DNA of 64,000 nt from JAWWPG01 sp038254365 (lineage in GTDB: Bacteria; Actinomycetota; Actinomycetes; Propionibacteriales; Nocardioidaceae). Below, piece after piece: positions 17,290 through 25,957 of the stretch (its first letter is position 1; each line of letters starts with the position of its first letter). Under the pieces are notes generated by a model that was given only the letters and a program-made list of their open reading frames with translations, searched no databases and was not told the DNA's origin. The translations under genes were made by a program, and so were the position numbers. The stretch is taken from assembly GCA_038254365.1 (NCBI GenBank), contig JBBSGI010000005.1:1-64000 (forward strand). The letters run 5' to 3'.

Positions 17290-19292
17290 CCGAGGCCAAG
17301 CGCGACCAACCGTGGCTGATGCGCACCTATGCCGGTCACAGCTCTGCCGCGGAGTCCAACGCGCTCTACCGACGCAACCTCGAAAAGGGTCAGACCGGTC
17401 TGTCGGTCGCGTTCGACCTACCCACCCAGACGGGCTACGACCCGGACTCTCCGCTGGCCCGCGGCGAGGTGGGCAGGGTCGGCGTGCCAGTGGCCCACCT
17501 GGGGGAGATGCGTCGGCTCTTCGAGGGCATCCCGCTCGCCGAGATGAACACGTCGATGACCATCAACGCCACGGCGATGTGGTTGCTGGCGCTCTACCAG
17601 GTCGTCGCCGAGGAGCACGGAGCCGACCGCCGGCTGCTGACTGGCACCACCCAGAACGACATCATCAAGGAGTACCTCTCACGCGGCACCTACGTGTTCC
17701 CGCCCCAGGCGTCGCTCCGGCTGACTACCGATCTGATCGCGTACGCAGTCGTGGAGATGCCGCAGTGGAACCCGATCAACATCTGCAGCTATCACCTCCA
17801 GGAAGCCGGCGCCACCCCCGTGCAAGAGCTGGCCTTCGCGATGTGTACGGCGATCGCAGTCCTCGACGCGGTTCGCGACTCGGGTCAGGTGCCACCCGAG
17901 CGCTTCGGTGCGGTGGTCGGGCGGATGTCATTCTTCGTCAACGCCGGCGTGCGGTTCATCGAGGAGATGTGCAAGATGCGCGCGTTCGCGGCGATGTGGG
18001 ACAGCCTCACGCTCGAGCGGTACGGCATCTCAGACGCCAAGCAGCGCCGGTTCCGCTACGGCGTCCAGGTGAATTCGCTGGGTCTCACCGAGCCGCAGCC
18101 AGAGAACAACGTGCAGCGGATCGTGCTCGAGATGCTGGGCGTCACCTTGTCGAAGGACGCCCGGGCGCGCGCCGTGCAGCTTCCCGCCTGGAACGAGGCC
18201 CTCGGGCTGCCGCGGCCCTGGGACCAGCAGTGGTCGCTCCGGCTGCAGCAGGTGCTGGCCTTCGAGTCCGACCTGCTCGAGTACGACGACATCTTCACCG
18301 GGTCGCGCGTTGTCGAGGCCAAGGTGGCTGAGCTGGTCGAGCGGGCCACCTCCGAGGTGGACCGCATTCAGGCGATGGGGGGTGCGGTAGCCGCCATCGA
18401 ATCGGGATACCTGAAGCAGGGGCTGGTCGCGTCCCACGCTCTCCGCCGGGCCCGCATCGAGTCAGGCCAGGACGTTGTGATCGGCGTCAACGCGTTCGTG
18501 GAGACTGAGGACTCGCCCCTGACGGCCGACCTGGACGCCGTCATCCAGGCCGCCGACCCCAGGGCCGAGCGGGCCACCCTCGAGTCGCTCATGCGCTGGC
18601 GCTCGGCGCGTGACGACCAGGCCGTCACCGAAGCCCTTGAGCGGCTACGGGTACAGGCGAGCACGCCGGCGAACCTGATGTCTGCGACGCTGGCCGCCGC
18701 CCGTGTCGGGGTGACGACGGGGGAGTGGGCTGATGCCCTACGCGACGTTTTCGGCGAGTACCGCCCGCCGACGGGTGTAGCCGGCACCTCGGTTGCCGTC
18801 GAAGCAGGAGCGGAGCTGCGGACGCTCCGCGACCTGGTGCGCGCAACCGGCGAGCAGCTGGGCAGCCGGCTCCGGCTGCTGGTCGCCAAGCCCGGTCTCG
18901 ATGGGCACAGCAACGGGGCCGAGCAGGTTGCGGTGCGGGCACGAGACGCCGGCTTCGAGGTGGTCTATCAGGGCATCCGGCTGACACCCGAAGAGATCGT
19001 GGCCGCCGCGGTGGCGGAGGACGTGCACTGCGTGGGGATCTCCATCCTCTCCGGCTCGCACATGGAGCTGGTTCCGGCGATCCTCGACGGGTTGCGCACG
19101 GCCGGGGCAGGCGACATCCCCGTAGTGGTGGGCGGGATCGTGCCGGCCCCAGACGCGGTACACCTGCTCAACCTGGGCGTTGCCGCGGTGTTCACCCCGA
19201 AGGACTTCGGGCTCACCGCAATCATCGGCCGGCTCGTCGAAACCATCCGCCTCGCCCACGCTCTGCCCCCGGTCGAAGCGCCGTCTGGTTGA
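17286..19292 (+). CDS. ecm: Ethylmalonyl-CoA mutase
   Basis: Adenosylcobalamin-dependent mutase converting (2R)-ethylmalonyl-CoA to (2S)-methylsuccinyl-CoA in the ethylmalonyl-CoA pathway. The N-terminal TIM-barrel domain opens with LMRTYAGHSSA, where methylmalonyl-CoA mutases have RQYAGFS; the TGTTQNDIIKEYLSRGTYVF segment also follows Ecm (formerly MeaA). A fused C-terminal B12 domain has the ligand histidine H541 in DGHSNG. The TTG at 17286 gives 668 residues and matches homologue N-termini; a GTG at 17178 is less likely. It pairs functionally with ccr and mce about 14-16 kb away. Confidence 0.93.
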   Translation: MTEAKRDQPWLMRTYAGHSSAAESNALYRRNLEKGQTGLSVAFDLPTQTGYDPDSPLARGEVGRVGVPVAHLGEMRRLFEGIPLAEMNTSMTINATAMWLLALYQVVAEEHGADRRLLTGTTQNDIIKEYLSRGTYVFPPQASLRLTTDLIAYAVVEMPQWNPINICSYHLQEAGATPVQELAFAMCTAIAVLDAVRDSGQVPPERFGAVVGRMSFFVNAGVRFIEEMCKMRAFAAMWDSLTLERYGISDAKQRRFRYGVQVNSLGLTEPQPENNVQRIVLEMLGVTLSKDARARAVQLPAWNEALGLPRPWDQQWSLRLQQVLAFESDLLEYDDIFTGSRVVEAKVAELVERATSEVDRIQAMGGAVAAIESGYLKQGLVASHALRRARIESGQDVVIGVNAFVETEDSPLTADLDAVIQAADPRAERATLESLMRWRSARDDQAVTEALERLRVQASTPANLMSATLAAARVGVTTGEWADALRDVFGEYRPPTGVAGTSVAVEAGAELRTLRDLVRATGEQLGSRLRLLVAKPGLDGHSNGAEQVAVRARDAGFEVVYQGIRLTPEEIVAAAVAEDVHCVGISILSGSHMELVPAILDGLRTAGAGDIPVVVGGIVPAPDAVHLLNLGVAAVFTPKDFGLTAIIGRLVETIRLAHALPPVEAPSG

Positions 19293-19297
19293 ACGCA

Positions 19298-19323
19298 GGA
19301 CCCGCGGGAGCCGCGGCGGGTCC
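19298..19323 (+). terminator. Hairpin after ecm
   Basis: GGACCCGC (19298-19305) pairs perfectly with GCGGGTCC (19316-19323) around a 10-nt GC-rich loop, 5 bp after the ecm stop. There is no T-run. Confidence 0.6.
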
Positions 19324-19510
19324 GGCCCCGATCTGGCCAACCTTGGTGTCCCACCCCGACCCACGGGCCTAGACGCCGAGGCCGGCCGGGGCAGCTACGG
19401 TCGATCGGTACCGGATGAGTCTCCTCGTCCGGGAGGTCTGTTCACCCTGCTGAGACCTACCTGCGACAACCCAGGCACTGGCACGGGTCCAGGCCGCGTC
19501 CACTGGCCCC

Positions 19511-19538
19511 TTGACGTGGCACCTCGGCGGGTTAGCCT
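19511..19538 (+). promoter_or_regulatory. Putative housekeeping promoter of the subtilase gene
   Basis: -35 TTGACG (19511-19516), 16-bp spacer, -10 TAGCCT (19533-19538), about 40 bp before the ATG at 19585. The rest of the 292-bp gap after ecm holds only the terminator hairpin. Confidence 0.6.
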
Positions 19539-19584
19539 GATCACATCGTTGCCGAGTCCGCTTCGTCGACTGGTCAGGTGATCT

Positions 19585-20820
19585 ATGGGCCTCCGCCTCC
19601 GAGTCCGGAGTGGCGCGACGGTCGTCGCAGGGCTGCTGGTCCTGTCCCTTCCGTCGATAGCCGTTGGCGCCGCGATCCACGGGAGTCACGAGCTGGCGTC
19701 TATCGTCGACACGGTGAGTGGCCGGGTCATCCCTGACCGGTTTATCGTCGTGCTGGAACCCGGGTCGACAGCGACGCAGCTCCGCAGCGCGGGCTCGCTG
19801 GCCGCGTCGTCCGGCGGGGTGGTCGGGGTCACCTATCGCTCGTCGATCCTGGGGTTTGCGGCGTCTTTGCCGCCGGCCGCGCTCCACAGCGTCCGCGCCT
19901 CGGATGCCGTCTCGTACGTGGTACCCGACTCCTGGGCGTCGGTGCCGCGAGGCGAGCGGCCGAGTCGCGTCTCGCCCGCTACCTCCGAGGACCACGCGAT
20001 CTGGAACCTCGACCGGATCGACCAGCGCGACCTCCCCTTGAACAAGACCTATACCTACTCCGCATCGGGCAACGGAGTCACGGCGTACGTGATCGACACT
20101 GGGGTGTGGTTCAGGCATCCGGAGTTCCAGGGGCGGGCCAGATCCGGTTATGACTTCGTCGACAACGACCGGAACGCTAAGGACTGCAACGGCCACGGCA
20201 CCCATGTCGCCGGCACCATCTCCGGGAAGAAGTACGGCGTGGCGAAGAACATCGAGGTCGTGGCGCTGCGGGTGCTCGGTTGCGATGGTCGCGGGCCCTT
20301 CAGCCAGGTGATCGCCGGTGTCGACTGGGTGACCAAGCACGCCGACCACCCGGCCGTGGCCAACGTGAGCATCGGAGGCAGGCCGAACCAGACCGTCGAC
20401 GATGCGATCACCGCCTCGATCGAGTCAGAGATCACCTACACGATCGCGGCCGGCAACGACCACGCGGACGCCTGCAACTACTCCCCAGCGCGAACCCCAC
20501 TGGCGCTCACCGTCGGTGCATCCGACAAGACGGACCAGCAGTGGCGGCACTCGAACGTCGGACGCTGTCTGGACCTGTATGCGCCGGGCGTCATGATCAG
20601 GTCCGTTTGGCCCTCGAACACCGGCATCACGAACACGATCAGCGGGACGTCCTTCGCGGCGCCGCATGTCGCCGGCACGGCGGCGCTCTACCTCCAGGTG
20701 CATCCCAATGCGACTCCTGCTCAGGTGAGCGACGCCATCCTCGGCGGCGCCACCAAGGGCCGGCTCTCGGGGCTCGACGGAGACTCCCCGAACAAGCTGG
20801 TATACACCGGCATCGGCTGA
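19585..20820 (+). CDS. Secreted S8 family serine protease (proteinase K-like subtilase)
   Basis: Extracellular endopeptidase of 411 residues. It has a signal peptide (about residues 1-30), an inhibitor I9-type propeptide (IPDRFIVVLEPGSTA and GFAASLPPAAL), then the mature subtilase domain. The catalytic triad is D171 in VIDTGVWFRHPE, H204 in NGHGTHVAGT and S356 in GTSFAAPHVAG. The order and spacing fit the proteinase K subgroup. It ends at the catalytic domain with no extra C-terminal module. AGGTGAT precedes the ATG. Confidence 0.93.
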   Translation: MGLRLRVRSGATVVAGLLVLSLPSIAVGAAIHGSHELASIVDTVSGRVIPDRFIVVLEPGSTATQLRSAGSLAASSGGVVGVTYRSSILGFAASLPPAALHSVRASDAVSYVVPDSWASVPRGERPSRVSPATSEDHAIWNLDRIDQRDLPLNKTYTYSASGNGVTAYVIDTGVWFRHPEFQGRARSGYDFVDNDRNAKDCNGHGTHVAGTISGKKYGVAKNIEVVALRVLGCDGRGPFSQVIAGVDWVTKHADHPAVANVSIGGRPNQTVDDAITASIESEITYTIAAGNDHADACNYSPARTPLALTVGASDKTDQQWRHSNVGRCLDLYAPGVMIRSVWPSNTGITNTISGTSFAAPHVAGTAALYLQVHPNATPAQVSDAILGGATKGRLSGLDGDSPNKLVYTGIG

Positions 20821-20894
20821 CAGCCGGCGCCATCGGTCGCGAGGGTGTCGGGACCGGGGGACGTGCTGGCCCGCGAGCGCAACGGGAGTGGGAG

Positions 20895-21467
20895 ATGTCG
20901 GCGGAGAGCGAACGGCTGGCCGCGGCGTTCGCCGCCGTGAACCGGGCGGACTTCCTCCCCCGGCAGCATCGCAGGAGCTCCCGGCAGGACCGGCCGCTGT
21001 TCATCGGTTACGGCCAGACCAGCTCGCAACCGACGACGGTCCGGAACATGCTTGCTCTGTTGGGTCCCCAGCCCGGTCACCGGGTGCTTGACGTCGGCAG
21101 CGGCTCCGGCTGGACGACGGCGCTGCTCGCCCACCTGGTCACCTCGACCGGGCGGGTGTTCGGGGTGGAGCTGCTCCCAGAGCTGGTTGCGTGGGGCCAG
21201 CAGAACCTTGCGGGATGTGGCGGCGGTTGTGCCACCATCGAGCAGACCGAGCCGAACCGGCTGGGTCTGCCGGAGCACGCGCCCTACGACCGGATTCTGG
21301 TCTCAGCGGAGGCGCGGGAGCTTCCCGAGGCGCTGGTCGAGCAGGTGGCGGCGGGTGGCCGCATGGTCATCCCGGTGGCGGGACGTCTCTCCGTCGTGGA
21401 CCGGGGCGACCGGGGTGAGCTGGTGGTGCGGCGGGTCGGGCACTACGCGTTCGTGCCCCTGCGGTGA
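20895..21467 (+). CDS. Protein-L-isoaspartate O-methyltransferase-like protein
   Basis: A 190-residue SAM methyltransferase resembling Pcm. It has the substrate-loop pattern YGQTSSQPTTV and SAM motif I VLDVGSGSGWTTALLA, then VFGVELLPELV. Pcm repairs isoaspartyl residues in aged proteins. It is slightly shorter than classic Pcm (about 210) and lacks part of the C-terminus, so the substrate is less certain. The ATG at 20895 follows GGGAGTGGGAG. It ends 105 bp before the convergent sthA. Confidence 0.8.
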   Translation: MSAESERLAAAFAAVNRADFLPRQHRRSSRQDRPLFIGYGQTSSQPTTVRNMLALLGPQPGHRVLDVGSGSGWTTALLAHLVTSTGRVFGVELLPELVAWGQQNLAGCGGGCATIEQTEPNRLGLPEHAPYDRILVSAEARELPEALVEQVAAGGRMVIPVAGRLSVVDRGDRGELVVRRVGHYAFVPLR

Positions 21468-21486
21468 GCCTGCGAATGGAGCCTGC

Positions 21487-21545
21487 GAATCGCGGGAAAC
21501 TGGCTGAATCCGCCCGCGGCTCAGACAGCCACTTTCCCGCAATTC
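21487..21545. repeat. 59-bp palindromic element, copy 1
   Basis: A 20-nt left arm (GAATCGCGGGAAACTGGCTG, 21487-21506) and right arm (CAGCCACTTTCCCGCAATTC, 21526-21545) are inverted repeats with two mismatches around a 19-nt loop. A second copy with the same arm and loop lengths is at 59364-59422. The loop differs while the arms are conserved. Here it lies between convergent genes and could act as a bidirectional terminator. Confidence 0.85.
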
Positions 21546-21571
21546 CGGGAGGGGAGGGGCGGGGCTGGCGG

Positions 21572-22981
21572 CTAGCCCAGCAAGCGGTCGAGCGTCCGCA
21601 GCTTGTTCGTGGCGTCGAGCGCCGCCACCTTGTACGCCTCCGAGAGAGTCGGGTAGTTGAAGACCGTGTCGACCAGGTAGTCGACGGTCCCTCCGCAGCC
21701 CATCACCGCCTGGCCGATGTGGATGAGATCGGTCGCGCCGGTGCCGAAGATGTGCACTCCCAAGATGGTTCGCTCCCCGGCATGCACGATGAGCTTGAGC
21801 ATGCCGTACGAGTCGCCGACGATCTGGCCTCGCGCGAGCTCGCGATACCGCGAGAGCCCGACCTCGTAAGGCACCGCCTGCTTGGTGAGCTCGGACTCGG
21901 TGGCTCCGACGTAGGAGATCTCCGGGATGGTGTAGATGCCGATGGGTTGCAGCGCGGTGAGGCTGCGGGTGCTTTCGCCCATCGCATGCAGCGCGGCGAG
22001 CCTGCCTTGCTCCATGCTGGTCGCCGCCAGTGCCGGGAACCCGACGACGTCACCGACGGCGTAGATGTGCTCGACATTGGTGCGGTAGCTCTCATCGACC
22101 GGGATGCGTCCCCGCGAGTCAGACTTGACGCCGGCCTTCTCCAGATCCAGTGCGGAGGTAGCGCCGTAGCGGCCCGCGGAGTACATGACCGTCTCGGCCG
22201 GTATCCGCTTTCCGCTTGCCAGGCTGGTGATGGTGCCCCTCGGGCCTACCTCGACCTTCTCCACCTGCTCGCCGAAGCGGAAGGACACCGCGAGGTCGCG
22301 AAGGTGGAAGCGAAGCGAGTCCACGATCTCGTCGTCACAGAAGTCCAGCATGGTCGCCCGCTGGTCCACCACGGTGACGCGGGTGCCCAGGGCAGCGAAC
22401 ATCGACGCGTACTCGATGCCGATCACCCCGGCCCCGACGACCAGCATCGAGGCCGGAATAGCCTCCAGGGTCAAGATGCCGTCAGAGTCGACGACCTGGA
22501 CACCGTCGAACTCGACATGGGACGGCCGGGCCGGCTGGGTGCCGGGGGCGAGCACGATCTTGTCGGCCGACACGGTCAGCCGCTCGGGTCCCTCGACACG
22601 GAACGTGTGCGGGTCGAGGAACGTTGCCGTGCCGGACAACAGGTGGATGTGGTTGCGCAGGAGCTGCGTGCGGACCACCTCGACCTCGCGGCCGATGACG
22701 TGCTGGGTTCGGGCGGTCAGGTCGCTGATCTGGATGTCGTCCTTGACCCGGTAGCTGGCGCCGTACAGGTCCCGCTGCGCCATCCCGGTGAGGTACAGCA
22801 CCGCCTCGCGCAAGGTCTTGCTGGGAATCGTCCCGGTGTTGATGCAGACACCCCCCACCATCCCGCGACGGTCGACGACGGCAACCAGCTTGCCCAGCTT
22901 GGCGGCCGCGACAGCAGCGCGCTGTCCACCCGGTCCGCTGCCGATGACGAGCAGGTCGTAGTCGTACTCGTCGGTGGTCAC
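21572..22981 (-). CDS. sthA: Soluble pyridine nucleotide transhydrogenase
   Basis: FAD flavoprotein that exchanges reducing equivalents between NADPH and NADH. It has the FAD site VIGSGPGGQRAAV at the N-terminus, a second dinucleotide fold (VVGAGVIGIEYASMF) and the C-terminal dimer domain. The active-site motif GGVCINTGTIPSK keeps C46 but has T51 where lipoamide dehydrogenases have the second redox cysteine; this loss of the disulfide is diagnostic for SthA. The GTG at 22981 gives 469 residues. NADPH balance matters here because Ccr uses NADPH. Confidence 0.93.
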   Translation of the reverse strand: MTTDEYDYDLLVIGSGPGGQRAAVAAAKLGKLVAVVDRRGMVGGVCINTGTIPSKTLREAVLYLTGMAQRDLYGASYRVKDDIQISDLTARTQHVIGREVEVVRTQLLRNHIHLLSGTATFLDPHTFRVEGPERLTVSADKIVLAPGTQPARPSHVEFDGVQVVDSDGILTLEAIPASMLVVGAGVIGIEYASMFAALGTRVTVVDQRATMLDFCDDEIVDSLRFHLRDLAVSFRFGEQVEKVEVGPRGTITSLASGKRIPAETVMYSAGRYGATSALDLEKAGVKSDSRGRIPVDESYRTNVEHIYAVGDVVGFPALAATSMEQGRLAALHAMGESTRSLTALQPIGIYTIPEISYVGATESELTKQAVPYEVGLSRYRELARGQIVGDSYGMLKLIVHAGERTILGVHIFGTGATDLIHIGQAVMGCGGTVDYLVDTVFNYPTLSEAYKVAALDATNKLRTLDRLLG

Positions 22982-23024
22982 CTGTTCATGGTCGCGAGGT
23001 GACCCGGTACGCGCAACTTCGTCG

Positions 23025-24188
23025 TCAGAAGCTGTCCATGAGATAGCAACGGGAGGCGAACGCCGCATCGAGCAGCGCGTCGTCCCCGACCATGCCGCCG
23101 GCACCGAGCCCGGCGCGGCGAAGGGTGGCCATCGGGGTGCCGGCGTAGAGCGCGGCCACGCCGTTCGGCCCCAGCACCAACGCCGCCGAGGAGCGGGCAG
23201 TGGTGACCAGCTCGCCGGACCCGTCGGATACCCGCAGCCGGAAGCTGCCGGCACAGCCCTCCAGCCAAGGGTCGGCCAAGGTGAGCGGCACGTCCAGGCT
23301 GACCCCGGCCGGGAAGCCGCGTCCCGCCACCGCGGCGGTCGCGTCAAGCAGGCGCAGCATCCACCGGTCCTGCCGTACGTCCAGGTTCGCCTTGCCGTCC
23401 AACAACCAATGCACGGGGTCGTCCGCGGGCAGATACGTGTAGACGTGGCGGACCACCGACGCGCCGGAGCCGACCAACGCCCACAACGCCCGAGTGGTCT
23501 CCGGGCTCTCGGCAGCCAAGCGCTCCACCCGCAGATCCTCACCGTCCCAGGCGTAGGCCAGGAAGCCATCGGCCGCGAGGTAACAGAGGTTGTCGGGGTC
23601 CTCGACCAGCTCCCGGACGTCGACGGCCGTCAGCTCGAGGGGTCCGCAGGCAGCGCTGCGCGCGCCTTCGCGCTGCAGCAGGCAGACGATCTCGTCGACG
23701 TCTCCAGGTCCGGCCCGCCGCACCGGCACCTCCGAAGCACCGAGACGCCGAAGCGGCTCGGCCGGCAGGGTGGTCCGCGTCACCGCGCCCGCCATCTCCC
23801 AGCCCAGGCGTCGGTACGGCGCAGGCACCGCCGGGAACAGCACGGAGAGGACGTCTCCGAGCTCGACCGAGCGCTCCAACGTCTTGGCCATCAGCAGCCG
23901 CGCGACGCCTCGGCCTCGCCATTCGGGGGAGACCACCACACCCGCGATCCCGGCCATCGCCAGCGCGCGCCCACCCCACAGTTGGCGGTAGGCGTGGATC
24001 CGGGTGGTGCTGATCAGCTCGTCGCCGGCGAACACCCCGAGTGCCCGGCGAGCTGCCGCGTTCCCCTCGAAGTGCTGGCGCCACCAGGCGCTCGCTCCGT
24101 TCGGCAGCGGCCCGAACGAACGCAGCCGGATGTCCAGCGCCGCGTCATGGTGATCCGGAGTCAGGTCGCGCACCTCGAGCTCGGACAT
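23025..24188 (-). CDS. Eis-like GNAT N-acetyltransferase
   Basis: A 387-residue protein with the three-part Eis architecture: an N-terminal GNAT domain with the acetyl-CoA loop VVVSPEWRGRGVARLLM, a second GNAT-like part, and a C-terminal SCP2-like domain. It ends in DSF; in mycobacterial Eis the C-terminal phenylalanine carboxylate is the catalytic base, and that feature is retained. Eis enzymes acetylate amines including aminoglycosides and lysines; the natural substrate is unknown. A -10-like TAGATT ends 7 nt before the ATG on this strand. Confidence 0.85.
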   Translation of the reverse strand: MSELEVRDLTPDHHDAALDIRLRSFGPLPNGASAWWRQHFEGNAAARRALGVFAGDELISTTRIHAYRQLWGGRALAMAGIAGVVVSPEWRGRGVARLLMAKTLERSVELGDVLSVLFPAVPAPYRRLGWEMAGAVTRTTLPAEPLRRLGASEVPVRRAGPGDVDEIVCLLQREGARSAACGPLELTAVDVRELVEDPDNLCYLAADGFLAYAWDGEDLRVERLAAESPETTRALWALVGSGASVVRHVYTYLPADDPVHWLLDGKANLDVRQDRWMLRLLDATAAVAGRGFPAGVSLDVPLTLADPWLEGCAGSFRLRVSDGSGELVTTARSSAALVLGPNGVAALYAGTPMATLRRAGLGAGGMVGDDALLDAAFASRCYLMDSF

Positions 24189-24195
24189 GGGCTGG

Positions 24196-24201
24196 AATCT
24201 A
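24196..24201 (-). promoter_or_regulatory. -10-like hexamer 7 nt before the Eis-like start
   Basis: TAGATT on the minus strand, separated from ATG 24188 by 7 nt. This fits a leaderless transcript; no clear -35 was identified. Confidence 0.45.
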
Positions 24202-24270
24202 TCGGCTCGGCTAGCCTTTTTTCGTGCGCCCGTTTCCCGCCCGCTGCGGCTTCCCGCACCAGCCCTGGTG

Positions 24271-24891
24271 ATGAGCGACCTGTTCTGCCCGGCGACCTTG
24301 GTCGTCGTGCGACACGCGGAGGCTGAGTACGACACGGAGCTCGTCGGTGACCACGGCGGCTCACTGACCGTCGCCGGGCGCACGCAGGCGCGCGACCTCG
24401 GCCGTTCGATGCTCGGCCGGCGAGTCGCGGGCATCTGGTGCAGTGATATGGCTCGGGCGGTCCAGACCGCGGAGATCGCGGCCGCGGAGATCGCGGCCGC
24501 CGAGATGGAGGTCGGGGTGCGGGTTCGACCGGGCCTGCGGGAGTTCGCCGTCGGAGGATACGCGGGCGAGCCGTTCACCGACGCGACGTTCAAAACCGTC
24601 CAGTCGGCCTGGCTGGCGGGTGACCTCTCGGCGGGTTGTCCTGGAGCCGAAAGCGGTGCGGAGGTTGTGCACCGCATGAGCGCCGAGCTGAGCGGGGCCC
24701 GCGACCAGTTCCGCGGGGAGACCGTGCTGATCGTGAGCCACGGCGGTGCGATGTCGCTCACGCTGCCGAGACTGGCGCGCAACGTGAGCGACGCCTGGCT
24801 GGCGCGGCGGCTGCCACCCGCCGCGGGCTGCGAGCTCGTCGCCGATGCCGACGGATGGGTCCTCCGTAGCTGGGCGGGTGAACCGGTGTGA
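24271..24891 (+). CDS. Histidine phosphatase family protein (phosphoglycerate mutase-like)
   Basis: A 206-residue enzyme with the catalytic VVRHAEAEYD motif (RHA in place of RHG) and the second histidine in VSHGGAM, plus the conserved SDMARAVQTAE. These enzymes form a phosphohistidine and remove phosphate from small molecules or proteins; the substrate is unknown. A 15-bp direct duplication (24469-24483 and 24484-24498) doubles the AEIAA peptide in the first helix. ATG 24271 is chosen; a start at 24187 would add a basic stretch without similarity. It is divergent from the Eis-like gene. Confidence 0.85.
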   Translation: MSDLFCPATLVVVRHAEAEYDTELVGDHGGSLTVAGRTQARDLGRSMLGRRVAGIWCSDMARAVQTAEIAAAEIAAAEMEVGVRVRPGLREFAVGGYAGEPFTDATFKTVQSAWLAGDLSAGCPGAESGAEVVHRMSAELSGARDQFRGETVLIVSHGGAMSLTLPRLARNVSDAWLARRLPPAAGCELVADADGWVLRSWAGEPV

Positions 24892-25044
24892 GCACGTTCA
24901 GCCGGTGGTCCTCGGGCGCCGATGCGGAAGGGGTGGGACTGCGGCGCGTGGGGCCAGGTGTGAGACTCGATGGTGTCAGCGGTCTCATGGGGTCGGCGCG
25001 AACGAGGTCATGGCCCCGACCGACGAGCTAGGGACGGAGGATCG

Positions 25045-25953
25045 ATGACCCTGCTCTTCATCTTGCTGCTGGTGCTCGTAGTGGCCGCCATCGCGAAGGC
25101 GAGCGCCCGGGTTCGGGCAACGGGTCGGGACGCTTCCCTGCGTCGGCAAAGCATCTCGACGGAGCAGCTGGAGGGAGTCAAGCGGGCCGCCGACGAGGAT
25201 GTCACCGTCTTCGGCGACGACCTGCGTCAGCTTGACTTCGACCTGGCCGGACATGAGCTCGACGCCCCGGCTCGGCAGGACTACCAACGCGCCCTGGACG
25301 GCTACGAGGACGCCAAACAGTCGGTGGCAGCCGTGACCCGCCCCGACCAGGTGCGTCACGTCACCGAGATCTTGCAGGACGGGCGTTACGCCATCGCCTG
25401 CGTGCGGGCCAGGGTTGCCGGCGAGCCCTCGCCCCAGCGGCGCCCACCGTGCTTCTTCAACCCGCAGCACGGTCCGTCGGTGCGTGACGTCCACTGGTCC
25501 CCGGCGGGCGGCACGGCCCGTGAGGTACCGGTCTGCGCCGCCGACGCGGACCGGATCGCCTCCGGTGCGGAGCCGATGACCCGCCAGGTCATGGTCGGGC
25601 CTCAGCGGATGCCGTACTGGCAGGCAGGCCCGGCCTTCCAGCCGTGGACGATGGGGTACTTCGGGGCGTTCGGAGCCATGGAGATGCTGTTCGTCGGCAC
25701 CATGATGGGCGGCATGTTCGCCGGCGGCTTCGGAGATAATGGGTACGACGCGGGCTACGACGCCGGCCAGGACCAAGGCGGGTTCGACGACGGCGGAGGC
25801 TCCGGAGCGGACTCCGGCTACGACGACGGTGGTGGCGGTTTCGACGGAGACGGCTTCGACGGTGGTGGTGGTTTCGACGGAGACGGCTTCGACGGTGGTG
25901 GTGGTTTCGACGGAGGTGGTTTCGACGGAGGCGGTTTCGACGGCGGTTTCTGA
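25045..25953 (+). CDS. Membrane-anchored protein with Gly/Phe/Asp-rich C-terminal repeats
   Basis: A 302-residue protein with one N-terminal transmembrane helix (about residues 2-17), a charged helical segment, a cysteine-containing domain (CFFNPQHGPSVRDVHW and VPVCAADADRI), a Met/Gly hydrophobic stretch and a low-complexity tail of GGFDGDGFDG-type repeats. Similar proteins of unknown function occur in other actinobacteria. The tail may be an acidic, flexible or adhesive region. GGACGGAGGATCG precedes the ATG. It converges on nucS with a 4-bp gap. Confidence 0.75.
   Translation: MTLLFILLLVLVVAAIAKASARVRATGRDASLRRQSISTEQLEGVKRAADEDVTVFGDDLRQLDFDLAGHELDAPARQDYQRALDGYEDAKQSVAAVTRPDQVRHVTEILQDGRYAIACVRARVAGEPSPQRRPPCFFNPQHGPSVRDVHWSPAGGTAREVPVCAADADRIASGAEPMTRQVMVGPQRMPYWQAGPAFQPWTMGYFGAFGAMEMLFVGTMMGGMFAGGFGDNGYDAGYDAGQDQGGFDDGGGSGADSGYDDGGGGFDGDGFDGGGGFDGDGFDGGGGFDGGGFDGGGFDGGF
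25831..25950 (+). repeat. In-gene GGT/TTC/GAC repeats
   Basis: The 3' end of the preceding gene is built from repeated GGTTTCGACGGAGACGGCTT-like units separated by GGTGGTGGT, encoding GGGFDGDGFDG blocks then shorter GGGFDG blocks. The two longest units are nearly identical at DNA level, which suggests recent tandem expansion. Confidence 0.8.
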
Positions 25954-25957
25954 CCCG

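Noticed and set aside
17286..19292. Methylmalonyl-CoA mutase
   Set aside because: The YAGHS signature and overall match favour ethylmalonyl-CoA mutase, and ccr and mce are in the same window.
21572..22981. Dihydrolipoamide dehydrogenase
   Set aside because: The second redox cysteine is replaced by threonine (CINTGT), which fits SthA.
25831..25950. Possible CRISPR or non-coding repeat array
   Set aside because: The repeats keep the reading frame and encode regular GGFDG peptides in a gene with its own start and ribosome site.
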